64,000 bases of DNA, from assembly GCF_027595985.1 (NCBI RefSeq), contig NC_073307.1, forward strand, positions 45,610,594 to 45,674,593. The letters are read 5' to 3'. This document shows positions 46,863 to 59,199 of the stretch, piece by piece. The translations under genes and the position numbers were made by a program. The notes below the pieces were generated by a model. It searched no databases and was not told the origin of the DNA. It worked only from the letters and a program-made list of their open reading frames with translations. Positions within the stretch are counted from its first letter, which is position 1; each line of letters begins with the position of its first letter. The DNA is from Sorex araneus (taxonomy: Eukaryota; Chordata; Mammalia; Eulipotyphla; Soricidae).

Positions 46863-48010
46863 TTACAGAAACTGAATAAACTCTATCCTTTTATCTGGCT
46901 AAACACACTCATGGCCAATGAATGTTCACTTTTGTTTTTTTCCTGATTCAAGTTGCTATCCACAATAGTGAATAAATTTTTTGGAAGATACAGAAATTCA
47001 CATGGGTTCTCAGGTCCCATCAATTGTGTAAAACTGAGATATGAATTAACCTTACTAGAGAACCTCCTTCCCTCCTTATCTTCCATATTTACATAAATAA
47101 AATAAAATGATTTACTCTCAGTTTTATATGCTCCATCAAGTGGTATTAATGTAGTTTCTCATACTGTCATGACAGGTTCCTTTATCAATACCTTACACCC
47201 AAAATCTGGGGTGAACCCAAGTAAGGAAATGTAATTTACCAATAGAGGCAAATAAGAGAATCTCTGTGCAAGAGAAAAATAATACAAGTCACAAAATCAA
47301 TTTCTAACCTCTACAAAAGGGAGAGGTAAAATCTATTTGAGTAACATATTTTATTTAACCTTATATTATCATTTCAAAACATTCAACATAATTTTTTTTT
47401 GCTAACTCTTTGATATTTGTGTGTGTCACGCATCCAGTAGAGTCATTTCAAGTGCTCAATAGCTACGTGTGGCTAGAAACTACTAAATGGGTCAGTGAGT
47501 TAGTTGACATGGGAAATATTACAAAGAATATAATAATAATGGTGATAGAAGTGACAAAGAACAATGTGCTGAAACTGCTCTCAGAATTGGTATCGTATGG
47601 CAGTTCTCTTGCAGATCCTGCCTTAATTCTAGACAAAGAAAGCATGGAAAATTTATCAGGGCTAAAGATGTTTTAAGATACAAGATAATTTCCTAAAATT
47701 AGATATAGGAGATCAATTTTGTATTTTTTCTCTGTCCTTTATCTTTTAACTAAGTTGCTAATAGAATTCTCTAATCTTTGTTCTTGATAACTAAGTAAAA
47801 TAAATTTGAATGGTGTTCCTTTCCATGTTATGATGAAAAAATAAAGGATTGCCAATTATTTTTCAGAAAAGAAAATAGAGGCATATAAGAAAAGAAGTCA
47901 GAAAACTGTGGCTTTTATTTTCTGCATTTTTTAGTATATGTTGGATAGGTTTAGACATTGTATAATCTATAAGAATGTATCTTTTGTCTATTTCAAATCA
48001 AGAAATTATA
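46863..48010. other. Intergenic, no gene recognised
   Basis: AT-rich. Includes an old dispersed repeat around 47440-47510 (aagtgctcaatagctacgtg). The open frame at 47410-47676 has no recognisable motif. Confidence 0.4.
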
Positions 48011-48014
48011 TTTT

Positions 48015-48170
48015 TAGAGTCATATTCAGTGGTGCTCAGTGGCTACTTCTGGTTCTATGCTCAGGTGAGAATCCTGACAATTTCCAGAGTTTCATAAGCC
48101 AGAAATCTAACTGGGGTAGACCATGTGCAAGGCAAGAATCTTAACCTCTGTAACATCTCTCCTGCCCCCA
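48015..48170 (-). repeat. Old SINE-A copy
   Basis: ttcagtggtgctcagtggct and acatctctcctgccccc. Confidence 0.6.
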
Positions 48171-48242
48171 AATTATTTTTAAGAGCACAGTCTAATCTTT
48201 TGAGAATAAACTTGTTATTGGATTTATTTCAAATATGAAAAA

Positions 48243-48400
48243 CAGGACCAGATAATATGGAGTTAAGGTACTTGCCTTGCATCCCACTAACTCTGGGTTG
48301 ACTCCCCAGTACAGTGTCCCAAACACTGGCAGGATAACTCCTGAGCAACAGAGTCAGGGATGGCTCCTGAGCACTGCTAGGTGTGGCACCCATGCAAAAA
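48243..48400 (+). repeat. Old SINE-A copy
   Basis: ggaccagataatatggagtt head; ggctcctgagcactgctagg body. Confidence 0.6.
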
Positions 48401-48774
48401 AATCATTTAAAAATATTTAAAAGAAACTATACCTTTTTCAGTATGATGATGATGATAAGTGGTAATTATTGTTATATAATATACTCCCAAAATATTTCTG
48501 AACAGGAGAAAAAGTGAAGCTTAGGAATAAGATGGGGTGGAAGATGGGGTGATGTGGAATGTCATTAGATGAGGATTAAAAAAAAGCTACCGACTTGAAG
48601 GTCAAGAGTAAATTGGCAGAGGGATACACAGAGGTAAAAAAGAAAATAGAGGCTTAGGGATCAATTTAAGCTGAACACAAGAATCTCAAAAAAAATAAAT
48701 TTACTAAATTCAAACAAATAAAAATTTCTTTTGAGAATTTTTTTCAAAACAAAATTAATTTATTTGCATACATG

Positions 48775-48950
48775 AACAAGGGGCACAGCAGATAGGGAGC
48801 TTGACTTGCATATGGCTGACCCTTCTGACCCTGGTTTGATCCCTGGCACCCCATATAGTCCCCTGAATCCCATCAATAATGATTCCTGAGCACAGAGTCA
48901 AGAGTCAGTCTCCTGAGTATTGTTGGGTGTGGCCCCCAAATAATGAATGA
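48775..48950 (+). repeat. SINE-A, diverged
   Basis: ggggcacagcagatagggag to ttgttgggtgtggcccccaa. Confidence 0.7.
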
Positions 48951-49643
48951 ATAAATAAATAAAATTTTAAATGTTGTTTAGGTCAAAATGGTCACCACAG
49001 GACAGCTACATAAATATCAAATTAACAACTTTTAACTTGCTTCTTGAGTTATATCCTAATGAGTCAGTGACAAATCAAAAACACAGAAGCATACAACTGA
49101 GGCTTCACAAACCTTCCCTGAAATTCTGAACCAGGAATGATAACTTGTGCTGGTATTTGTTCTGATATAGAGAAAAAAGAAACAAAACTATTTTAACTAT
49201 TGGTCATCTTGATCACCAATAAATACAAATTTCTAATTATATAATTGATATTATAGATTCCATTTTTAAAAGAATATGGGTTTCTGAAAATCTATTATGG
49301 ATCTGTTTCTCATTTTTTTCATACAAGGAGCCCACCTGAAGTCTTCCTATCTCTTCAAGTTTACAGAAACAGATTGATCATTTTGCTAGATTATGGGCTA
49401 GCAGACTTTTTCTTTAAAGAGTTAGAAAGAAAATAGTTTTCATTAGTGAGACACTTTGTCTCTGATACAACCACTCAATGCTGCTTTTGCATAAATAAAT
49501 GAATTTACATTGTGTAGATTTTACTGGCTGTGCTCAAGTAGAAATATATTCACAAAAGAGGGTGCTGGACTGGTTTTGATCCATGGGCTATGTCTCAGGA
49601 ATGAGTAAATATCTTCTTCTTGCCCTTTCTTTTTGTTCTCTTC

Positions 49644-49909
49644 TGACACTGTCACTGTCAATGTTGTCCATTGCTCATCAATTTGCTCAAGTGGGTACCA
49701 GTTACATCTCCATTGTGAGACTTGTTACTGTTTTTGGCATATTGAATACGCCATGGGTAGCTTGCCAGGCTCTGCCATGCGGGCAGGATACTCTCAGTAG
49801 TTTGCCAGGCTCTTCAAGAGGGGCAGAGGAATCAACCTGGGTCAGCCGCGAGCAAGGCAAATGCCCTACCCTCTATGCTATCACTCTAGCCCCGCTATCG
49901 CTCCAGCCC
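49644..49909 (-). repeat. SINE-B with a duplicated head end
   Basis: Full-length minus copy. Its terminal gctatcactctagcccc is followed at once by a second gctatcgctccagccc, so two SINE 5' ends abut. Confidence 0.85.
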
Positions 49910-50828
49910 TTTCTATACTCTTAAAAACCAAACTTCTCATTAGGTGATAATGACCTAGAAAATTATAAATTTTGACATTGCTAAACATTTTAATACATGA
50001 TTTGAATTGAGAAGAACACCTAAAAAACACACTTGTTTCTCAATCTAATATGCTTTTGTTGCCTTCTCATTTGAATTTTGCCAAGACCAATCTTATATAT
50101 TACAGTTAGATTATGATAAATAAAATGACTGTGTTCTCAACACTTCCTAGAGCCTTTGCAAATGATGAGTGATATGTTTCCCTTTTCAGGAAGGCACAAT
50201 GGGACGTCTTGTACTTTCCCTGAAAGATATACAGGTTTTCCTGAAAAAGTATCCAGGTATGCTGATACCTATTCATTTCTAGCATTAAAAATGAAGTTCT
50301 ACTTAAGTAATATGAGACTGTAAATCATTCTTCAGGCATGAAGAAAGAACAGAGAGAAAGACTGTCAATTAAAGACCAGTTAGAGGAACACCAAATATTT
50401 GTCTTCCTTGATGGAATTTTTTTTTTAGCCATGCAACATGTATTATTTTGAAAAATGATTTGTTTTCTGGCAGGACACTCTATGTTCCATCCCTATCTGT
50501 TATGGCACATGTTAATATTACTCATGCCAATGTGTTTTAACTTTTGTTCTTTTATTCTTGATCCTCTTTTGTTTAATTTGTGTTCCTTTTCTGTAGATTT
50601 GTTCAACAGATTTCTAATGAACTTGACTGCCTCCCTCCTTTATAACAGTTCTCTCTTTCTCATTTCTGAGTATCCTCTTTTAAATATTGATATATTTAAT
50701 TTTCTATTAAAAACTGCTACTAATCAGCCATATTGCACTTGACCAAATTAAAACTAGATGAGCCTGAAATCTAGCTATCATCTTCTCCTTCTTCTTTAAT
50801 CCTCCAGAGTTAAAAATTCTTTGGTTAA
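49910..50828. other. Intergenic, no gene recognised
   Basis: AT- and T-rich sequence. An exon-like interval at 50191-50254 is discussed under rejected items. Confidence 0.4.
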
Positions 50829-50829
50829 A

Positions 50830-51005
50830 GGGGCTGGGGCGATAGCACAGCGGGTAGGGCATTTTCCTTGCATGCGTGCACCCGGGTTCAATTCCCAGCA
50901 TCCCATATGGTCCCCCAAGCACTGACAGGAGTAATTCCTGAGTGTTTGAGCCAGGAACAACCTTGTGCATTGCCGGGTATGACCCCCCCAAAAAAATAAG
51001 CAAAA
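50830..51005 (+). repeat. SINE-A
   Basis: ggggctggggcgatagcaca. Flanks share aattctttg (before 50830 and at about 51008), a probable degraded target-site duplication. Confidence 0.85.
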
Positions 51006-51239
51006 AGAATTCTTTGTTCAAGCCATTTACATTATTTCATAACCAGCCACAACAGTCATCTTCCCACTTCAGCCTTGTCTCTCCCATAGGCATTCACTGT
51101 AGACATTAATGAGCTGAAGTCCACATTGGATGGTACTATGTTAAAACCTCTTAAGTGGTTTCCTCTATTTTGCAAGATAAACTCCTAACTCTGACATTCA
51201 ATTTAGTCCTTTAACCACAACTTCTGCTTTGCCCTCTTT

Positions 51240-51705
<466 letters not shown>

Positions 51706-51721
51706 GTCTTCCATCTTTTCC

Positions 51722-51870
51722 ATCCAGCGGTGCAGAGCTCACACTTAAGGCTCTGCCTTCAAGGATCACTACTTGGGGCTCATGGGGTTTATATAAGGTG
51801 CCAAGAAAAAAACTGATTGGCTACATGTAAAGCAGGTGCTGTACCCACTGTACTATCTTCCCACCTGAAT
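51722..51870 (-). repeat. Old SINE-A copy
   Basis: tccagcggtgcagagctcac to actgtactatcttcccacct. The microsatellite abuts its A-tail end and may have grown from it. Confidence 0.6.
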
Positions 51871-52244
51871 CATTTTTTAAACTTGTTTCTTTTTTTTTAA
51901 TCCTAATATACTGTCTCTATCTACTCTACAGTTATCTTTCTTCTATTTTTCATTTTACAAAGTCTACCCTTGTTTATTCTTTCATCACCATACTAAATTG
52001 TTATGTCAATAAAGGCAATGCTTATTTTCAGAAATCATCCACGACCTCTTTCTCTCGGAATAGAAATTTTATATATTTTGTGCTGCCATAACATCTTGTT
52101 TACTATATTTTAATTGGTTTTTCGCAAATAGACTTTTTCACTCGTCTATAACTTCCAGATATGAAAAGTTATGTTTTTATTTATATTTCCAGTATCTAAT
52201 ACAATGTTTTGTCTGAAACATTTGCTATTACAATATATTGTCTA
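51871..52244. other. Intergenic, no feature recognised
   Basis: T-rich unique sequence. Confidence 0.35.
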
Positions 52245-52432
52245 GGGGATCAGAGCTATAGTACAGAAAATAGGGCATTTGCATTGTAAGCTGCTGAACC
52301 AGGTTCAATCCCCAGCATTCCATATGGATCCCCAAGCACTGCCAGGAGTAATTCCTGAGTGGAGAGTCAGGAATAAGTCCTAAACATTGTGGCATGTGAC
52401 CCCCAAAAACAAATCAAAACAAAACAAAACAA
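52245..52432 (+). repeat. SINE-A
   Basis: ggggatcagagctatagtac to a caaaacaaaac-type tail. Confidence 0.8.
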
Positions 52433-52487
52433 AAAAAGATTTTGTCTAAACGTATAATTAAGTTTGAAATTAATTCAAAAGATAGAT

Positions 52488-52910
52488 AGTTCATTGCATC
52501 ACTGTACAATACCCAAGATCTGGCTAAAATCAGAGAAGTGGATAAATAAATTGCACATATAGACAATGGGATACAACATTGCTATATGAATGGTTGAAAT
52601 TTTATCTTTTCCCAAAAGTTGTATGGGGCTAAAGGGTATCATGTTAAGAAAAATTAAATCAGAGGGAGAAAGGAAATGTGATCTCACTCTTAAATAGTAT
52701 ATTCATGAATGCTATGTGATCTCATTGTTAAGTGGTATGTGCACCAATCAAAGAAATTGATAATACCCAAAGGGAAAATAAACCTTGTACAAGGACAGTA
52801 AAATTGAGCTTACCAAAGTGTAGGTCCCGAGGAAGGTCACAGTAAGTTACAACACTAAGGAAATAAACATTAACACTATGATAAATCACGTTTCACTATT
52901 TTTCAAAGGA
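52488..52910 (+). mobile_element. L1 3'-end fragment
   Basis: atacccaagatctggctaaa, gagaagtggataaataaatt and caatgggatacaacattgct resemble the conserved 3' end of L1 ORF2. A short inner duplication (atgtgatctcac / atgtgatctcat) is present. No intact frame. Confidence 0.6.
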
Positions 52911-52920
52911 AATGTTTTGA

Positions 52921-53011
52921 AGCTTGAGGGATAGTAGAAAGAAAAAGGCGTTTGCCAACTTGGGTTTGATCCCTGGAATACCAAATGGTCCCCAAACATT
53001 GCCAGGAATTA
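52921..53011 (+). repeat. SINE-A, left part split by the composite element
   Basis: The head and body reach gccaggaatta; the rest of the SINE resumes at 54205. Confidence 0.75.
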
Positions 53012-53387
53012 CTTTTTTTTTATTTCTTTTTTAATTTTTTTTATTAGTTTATTTTTAATTAGAGAGTCATCGTGAGGGTACAGTTACTGATCCATACATC
53101 TTTGTGCTCATGTTTCCCCCATACAAAGTTCGATAACCCATCCCTTCACCAGTGCCCATTCTCCACCACCAGTAAACCCAACATCCCTCCCCCCCTCCCC
53201 AGTCCCGTCTCCCCCCACCCCACCCTGCCACTATGGCAGGGAATTCCCCTTTGTTCTCTCTCTCTGATTAGGTGTTGTGGCTTGCAATAAAGGTGTTGAG
53301 TGGCCATTGTGTTCAGTCTCTAGTGTGTATTTGGCCTGCATCACCCTTCCCCCACATGACCTCCAACCACATCAAAATAACTTTTTA

Positions 53388-53952
53388 AGGTTGTGCCGGT
53401 GCTGGCTCTCTGAGGTTACACAGGGCTGGCTCTCTGAGGTTGCGCAGGGCTGGCTCTCTGAGGTTACTCAGGGCTGGCTCTCTGAGGTTACACAGGGCTG
53501 GCTCTCTGAGGTTACTCAGGGCTGGCTCTCTGAGGTTGCACAGGTGCTGGCTCTCGGAGGTTGCACAGGGTTGGCTCTCGGAGGTTGCACAGGTGCTGGC
53601 TCTCTGAGGTTACTCTGGTGCTGGCTCTCGGAGGTTGCACAGGTGCTGGCTCTCTGAGGTTGCACAGGTGCTGGCTCTCTGAGGTTACTCTGGTGCTGGC
53701 TCTCGGAGGTTGCACAGGTGCTGGCTCTCTGAGGTTACACAGGGCTGGCTCTCTGAGGTTACACAGGGCTGGCTCTCTGAGGTTACTCAGGTGCTGGCTC
53801 TCTGAGGTTACACAGGGCTGGCTCTCTTAGGTTACACAGGGCTGGCTCTCTGAGGTTACTCTGGTGCTGGCTCTCGGAGGTTGCACAGGTGCTGGCTCTC
53901 TGAGGTTACTCAGGTGCTGGATCTCTGAGGTTACACAGGGCTGGCTCTCTGA
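53388..53952. repeat. Minisatellite inside the composite element
   Basis: About 23 units of gctggctctctgaggttaca plus cagg(t), 24 or 25 bp. Variant sites (aca/gca/act, ctctctg/ctctcgg, ggg/ggtg) recur in blocks, for example ttactctggtgctggctctc at about 53611, 53687 and 53856. Confidence 0.95.
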
Positions 53953-54192
53953 GAGAAAAGGCCGCACGGCCGCGCTAGCGGCCGCGCGGCTCAGATCTGT
54001 CCCAGTCCCGAATCCTGGAGCCGTGTTAGTTGCTGCTCAGTGGCGCCGGGGTTCCATTAGGAGAAGGTGTGCAGGCGGCACCTCCTCCCTCCGGCCCCCC
54101 GGTGTTGTTGGCCCCGATTCGGGTCCGGAGCATTGTCCGGGCCACGTTGCTCACCAGAGTGCCTGCCTGCCGCTTCTCTGTGGATTGTGGCC
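53953..54192. other. CpG-rich head of the composite element
   Basis: Many CpGs, including gctagcggccgcgcggc at about 53975, in a window that is otherwise AT-rich. It could supply promoter activity to the element; that is inference. Confidence 0.6.
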
Positions 54193-54204
54193 TGCCAGGA
54201 ATTA

Positions 54205-54262
54205 GTTTTGAGTAGAGAATTAGGAGTAACCCTTGAGCATTGTCAGGTTGGCCCCTAAACAA
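54205..54262 (+). repeat. SINE-A, right part of the split copy
   Basis: gagaattaggagtaaccctt to caggttggcccctaaac continues the body interrupted at 53011. Confidence 0.75.
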
Positions 54263-54520
54263 ACCAATAAAAAGAAATGTTTTAACAAAATGGAGACAAA
54301 TTAGAAACTGTATATATTGCATTTTATTTTACCAATAAAATTTTAATTCCATTTTCTATCATTAAATCACAAGATAAATTTTTAATGAAATTAAAAATTC
54401 AAATTTTTGGTCAGTGACATAATTCTCACAGATAGAAATCATTATCTTTGCCTTAAAGATTCTTCATTTATTTTCTGATGCAAATGAAAAATTTCTGTAG
54501 TGGTGGTTTGGAAAAAGTTC

Positions 54521-54762
54521 ACTGTCACTGTCATCTTGTTGCTCATCGATTTGATTGAGCAGGCACCAGTAACGTCTCCATTGTAGACTTGTTACTGTTT
54601 GGGGCATACCCAATACACCACGGGTAGCTTGCCAGGCTCTGCCGTAGGGGCGAGATACTCTCATAATTTGCCAGGCTCTCTGAGAGGGGCGAAGGAATCG
54701 AACCTGGGTCTGCTGTGTGCAAGGCAAACGCCCTACCTCTGTGCTATCACTCCCGCTCATAT
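54521..54762 (-). repeat. SINE-B
   Basis: cactgtcactgtcatcttgt to gtgctatcactcccgctc. Confidence 0.85.
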
Positions 54763-57090
54763 GGAAAAAGTTACTTCCATGAAAATATAGACTTATAAAC
54801 TGCCTTATCCTTACTCTTATGTTATGAAGGCTTGTCCCATAGAATACTGGCAAAAGCTACAGCTAAGGGGAATGCAAGAGTAGTATACAATAGAAAAATA
54901 TGTTATGAACTATCTTTTGTAACAAAAATCTATTAAATTTCACCAGTTTTTACCAAGTAACTATATAATATATAGTGATAAAGAGCTCAATTAGGAAAAA
55001 TTATTTTTTCAAGTTTTTCTAGATAGTCATAATGTTCCTTTTGAAATATTATTTTATTTGAGATATAGTTAAAGTTATAACACAGTTACAATAGTACTAA
55101 TATTTATTGTTTTGATTTACAAAATTACTCTATCTTCAACACCATTAAAGTTTCTAAGACCTTCCTCCATTGTCTTTGTGTTACCTCTGTCTATCTCTTC
55201 CTTACCACCACTTTCTTTTGCCACTGCTTGCTAATCTCATTTTCTGTATTCAAAAGTTAAGGATGTCTCATCATTCTTTGCTAACTATTTGTTTTGTTGC
55301 TGTATAAGCTACAGATAGTGAAATCATCTGGTATTTATAGAAATTCAATTATTTTGACTTTGACCTTGAATTTCTTGTGGATCTGACTTCATGAACTTCA
55401 GACAACAAGAATAGATTTTATAACCATAGTTCTAAAAAAATTAGTCATTTGAAAACTGATCACTTTGGTTTATTTGTGAAACACTTTCAATCTTAAATTT
55501 ATAGAACATGTTGGAGGAAAAAGTACACATGCATTTGTTTAGCACATAGCAGTCAGATTATCAATAAAAAGTTAATTACATTGACTAGACTTACATGAAA
55601 GAAGTCCTGCGTGAAGTAAATGAAAAGTTACCAACTATTACATTCTAATTTGCTGAGCTGTTGTACACTTAGCTGTTTTAGAAAGGAAGTTAAATGTCTG
55701 TTACCAATGTTTCTAAAAATCAGCCGTTTACCAGTTGTGGTCCACAAAGGATATTTACTTGGGTACTGGGCTTTGTTCCCAGAACAGATACTGAACAATC
55801 TAGTAGGAAATGCCATGTCCCTCTTAGCCTAAAGGCCATTTCGTTATGTACTCAGAAGCCAAGCCGGCATTTGGATGAGGTGCAGTTCTGTAACCATAGA
55901 ATGCTGGCTGGTAGAGTTACTTGTGCCCATATTAACACCATTGAAAACTTAGTAAAATTCTGGAGGAATGAAATTTTGGTGCAGACCTTTTAAGAAACAT
56001 AGTATTAACAGTAGAAGCAATTATAAGTCTCCCTGTTAAACTTTCATTTCCCCATTTAACTGGAAACATTGCCAGTAATGCAGATCATTAGCATTTGTAT
56101 GTTAAGCTATTATACATCTGCCCTTTTAACTCAAGATGTTCCCATTTAAACTCAAAACATTAGTAATTGTATGCTTAAGAATTAAAACTGTAGCCTAAAG
56201 AAGATACTAATATTTAGGCAATTAACCAGAGTTCTGAGAATAGTACATAGCACCAGCATCTTTGCCAAAGTCACTAGCAGGCTACCAACATTAACAAAAA
56301 TTGCAAGTATACAAAAGAACAGTGAAACTTCCTTCCCCGATATATTACCTCTTCAGCTCTTGACCTTAAGAGTTCCTGAAGAACCTCCAAGATTCTTCAA
56401 TGACCAAATGTTCTGAAGAGCTGTTTTAATATAAATGAAATATAGTTTAATATAAATATAAAATGGATGAAAACTAGATTTCAGTGATGAGGTTAATATG
56501 GCATATACAGGTGGTGTTTTATAAAGCTATATACATGAAGCCTATATAATATTATAAGCCAATATTACTTCAAAATTTTTTTCTTAAATTTATCTTATGT
56601 GTGTGGCACAGTATGTAATATAACCCCAGTGAAGAGACATTAGTGTCTGGCTTCACTGCAGTGTTTATGATGTCCACAGACTGAGGGTCTTCTGCTCCCT
56701 TTTCTGTACATGAGGATCAGATATACTCATAAACGCTAATAATGAACCAGATCAAGTTATCTGCAGTGTAGACAGAACAGATGACTTAGAGTCAAATTTC
56801 ATTTAATTAAGAAAAAGAATATTTTGTAACTTTATGTGTTTATAATAATTGATCAATTATTACCTCCACTATGTGTGGTGTTTTGAGACTTCTTGTTCAA
56901 TGTCACATCTAGAGCTGGTTATCTGGAATCAAAGCAACTCATTCAGTGAAACAGACTATGAAAGATCTGAGGGGAAAAAGAAATGTAGATTATCTGAGAA
57001 TATCAAGCTGAATGTAATTCTAAGTATGGTTTTTTAGTCTTCAGACAGGTACTGAATCAGGGCAAATAAATAAGAACATATTCTTATTAG
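54763..57090. other. Intergenic, no gene recognised
   Basis: Mostly AT-rich unique sequence. 55620-55990 is less AT-rich with overlapping short frames on both strands, but no motif or splice pattern. No Kazal motif (PxCGxDG-type) was found on either strand. Confidence 0.45.
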
Positions 57091-57100
57091 AGTTCCTTCA

Positions 57101-57272
57101 TAGGAAGACAGTGGCAGTACAGCGGGTAGGGCATTTATTTACCTTGTATTCGGCCCACCCGGGTTCAATCCCAGGCATCCTATATGGTCCCCCAATCACC
57201 GCCAGGAGTAATTTCTGAGTGCAGAGTCAGGAGTAACCCCTGAGCATCGCTGTGTAACCCAAAAAGAAAAAA
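57101..57272 (+). repeat. SINE-A
   Basis: ggaagacagtggcagtacag head to gtgtaacccaaaaagaaaaa. Confidence 0.8.
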
Positions 57273-57723
57273 GAAAAAGAGTTTCTACATAAGATTATTT
57301 TCTTTTGTGAGAAATCCTGAAAGGAAGCATTATGGAAAGCGAATAAATTATCTTTCCTTTTGATTTTTATAAATTTGTATGATGATGATATCAGTTTATG
57401 TTATTGTGTACATTTAAGGTAAAAACATTTAATTTAACATAGGTATGCACTATTAAGATCACCAAGAAATACCAGGTTTACTTCTATCACCACCCAGTTG
57501 ACCCGTTTCAACCCATTTCACCAATCCCATGCCTCTTTTCTTCCCTTTTGGTAACTATATTTTCTGAGTCTAAAGAATAAGGTTTTTTAAAATTTATTTT
57601 TGTTTTTGAATATTTTGTGTGTAAGGTAAGTAGTGAAGTGTTTTTTCTCTTATTTATTTAACACAACTCCCTCAATATTTCCTCAATGTTCACAAATTTT
57701 GTAAAAAAAATGGCAAGATTCTT

Positions 57724-58268
57724 TTTTTTTAATTGAATCACCATGAAAAAAGTTACAAAGCTTTTAGGTATAAGTCTCAGTCATACAATGATCAAACACC
57801 CATCCCTTCACCAGTACACATGTTCCACCACCAAGAACCCCAGTATATCTCCCATTCCACCCACCCCTCCGCCTGTGCGGCTAATGATCTTCATTTTAGT
57901 ATCCCTTTACTTTGATTACATTTAATATTTCAACAGAAAACTCACTATTATATGGAATTTTCCCCCAACAATCAAACCTGCTGAAAAAGCATCATTTGAT
58001 AATTTGTATTTCATTGCTGAGAATGAAGAGTATATGAGTTTTGGATTCCTGGCATTTTAGTAATTAAGTCCAGAGAAATTTCTGCCAGAAGTCGCATCAC
58101 TGCAAGCTTGTACCTCCAGTTCACGGGATCTATAAGATGGTGGTTTCCATGCTGCAAGTAAAGGCCAAGAGAGGAAAAACTTTCCCCTCCCGGGGCGGCA
58201 CGGGGCCGTAGCTCAGTTCACAGTCTAGAGGCATTTCTGCAAGAAGCTGCTACCGAAAGTAGTTAGTC
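57724..58268 (-). mobile_element. T1-family retroelement, long copy with 13-bp target-site duplication
   Basis: Perfect tggcaagattctt at 57711-57723 and 58269-58281. Minus-strand order: GC-rich start (58268 to about 58180), AT-rich body, then the conserved acccatcccttcaccagtac and tttaattgaatcaccatgaa end and poly(A). At 545 bp it is the longest simple copy in the window. Non-coding. Confidence 0.85.
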
Positions 58269-58419
58269 TGGCAAGATTCTTAAATGTGGATTTTTTAAAA
58301 CATGAAATTAAAACAAAAGAAAATAAAACATATTCTTCTGGAAAATAAAAATGCATACACTAATTGGTACCTACTTGAAAAGTATGAATATCAGGAAAAT
58401 AAAGATGCCTAAATTCTCC

Positions 58420-59065
58420 TGGCATGCATGAAGGTACTGGCAAAGAAACCCAGGTGTGTGTAATCCCATCAACGGCCAACATCCAGAGAGAGACTTAAAA
58501 GCAAGCTCTCAGAAGAGAGTGATGCAGAGAGTCTCTTGCCCGAATGCCTGGCTGTCTTCCCCGGGGCCCTTCGGAGGGGATGGGCTCCAGCTTCCCTCCC
58601 CACTCCGAGCAGAGCTCCCAGAGGCTGAAGACCACCGGAACCTAGATACAGCCATGCTCGAGGCCCCTCTCCACATGTCTGGACAGCCCTCATGCATGAA
58701 AGTACCGGCAGAGGAACCCAGGTGTGTGTAATCCCATCAATGGCCAACATCTAGAGAGAGACTTAAAAGCAAGCTCTCAGAAGCGGCAAAGCGGCTGCGC
58801 GATATCTTTAGCCTTCTTCTCCCTCTGGGAGAAACTGGCAATCTTCTGAGAGTTTCCAGCCCACATGGGACAGCCTTGCAAGCTTCCCATGGTGTATTCA
58901 TATGCAAAATCCAGTAACAAGCTGGATCTCATTCCCCTGACCCTGAAGAGCCCCCAGTGCAACATTGTTAGGAGGGCCAGTCGAGATGGACTTCTAAGAT
59001 CTCAGGGAAAGGACAAAATGAGATGTTACTGAGCCCGCCTGAGAAATCGTGATTAATGGGATTTC
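58420..59065 (+). repeat. GC-rich dispersed-type repeat sharing the SINE-B body
   Basis: Contains a 90-bp direct repeat (about 58427-58516 and 58694-58783, over 90 percent alike by eye). Its 3' half (58840-59065) parallels the SINE-B body in order: gagagtttccagcccacatg, ccttgcaagcttcccatggt, atatgcaaaatccagtaaca, then gagatgttactgagcccgcctgagaaatcg, with an extra 90-bp block in the middle. Confidence 0.6.
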
Positions 59066-59199
59066 ATGATTTGTGATTTGTGAAATTCTCCTAGATTGGA
59101 TTAGAACCAAAATATATTAGCAGGGTGAAGTTGCAAATTTTATTATATACATTTCACTAAAAATTAGATTTTGGCATCCACGTTGTTTTGATGAATCAA

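Larger units (their letters stand above)
53012..54192 (-). mobile_element. Composite retroelement: GC-rich head, VNTR, T1-type tail, poly(A)
   Basis: Read on the minus strand: a CpG-rich 240-bp head (54192-53953), about 23 copies of a 24-25-bp minisatellite (53952-53388), a T1-family 3' segment (53387-53061) and a poly(A) tail (T-run 53013-53060). It splits a SINE-A and is flanked by tgccaggaatta at 53000-53011 and 54193-54204. The layout parallels primate SVA elements, but the parts look unrelated to SVA. No long coding frame outside the repeats. Confidence 0.75.

Noticed and set aside
50191-50254. Exon-like interval: ccttttcag, then an open stretch with an ATG, then a possible donor ggtatg
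   Set aside because: No partner exons, no protein resemblance and no phase match to SPINK5. RNA evidence would be needed.
54050-54075. Retroviral primer-binding-site-like string tggcgcc in the CpG-rich head
   Set aside because: Only seven or eight bases match, there is no adjoining LTR end, and GC-rich sequence makes a chance match likely.
53277-54205. Repeat-rich frames with GWLSEVTQ-type repeats
   Set aside because: Translations of the minisatellite in several frames; unit lengths of 24 and 25 bp break any single frame, and no start or splice support was seen.
58456-58750. Open frames of about 91-93 codons on both strands at 58.5 kb
   Set aside because: They fall within the GC-rich repeat with its 90-bp direct duplication; neither resembles a known protein and neither has splice or promoter context.
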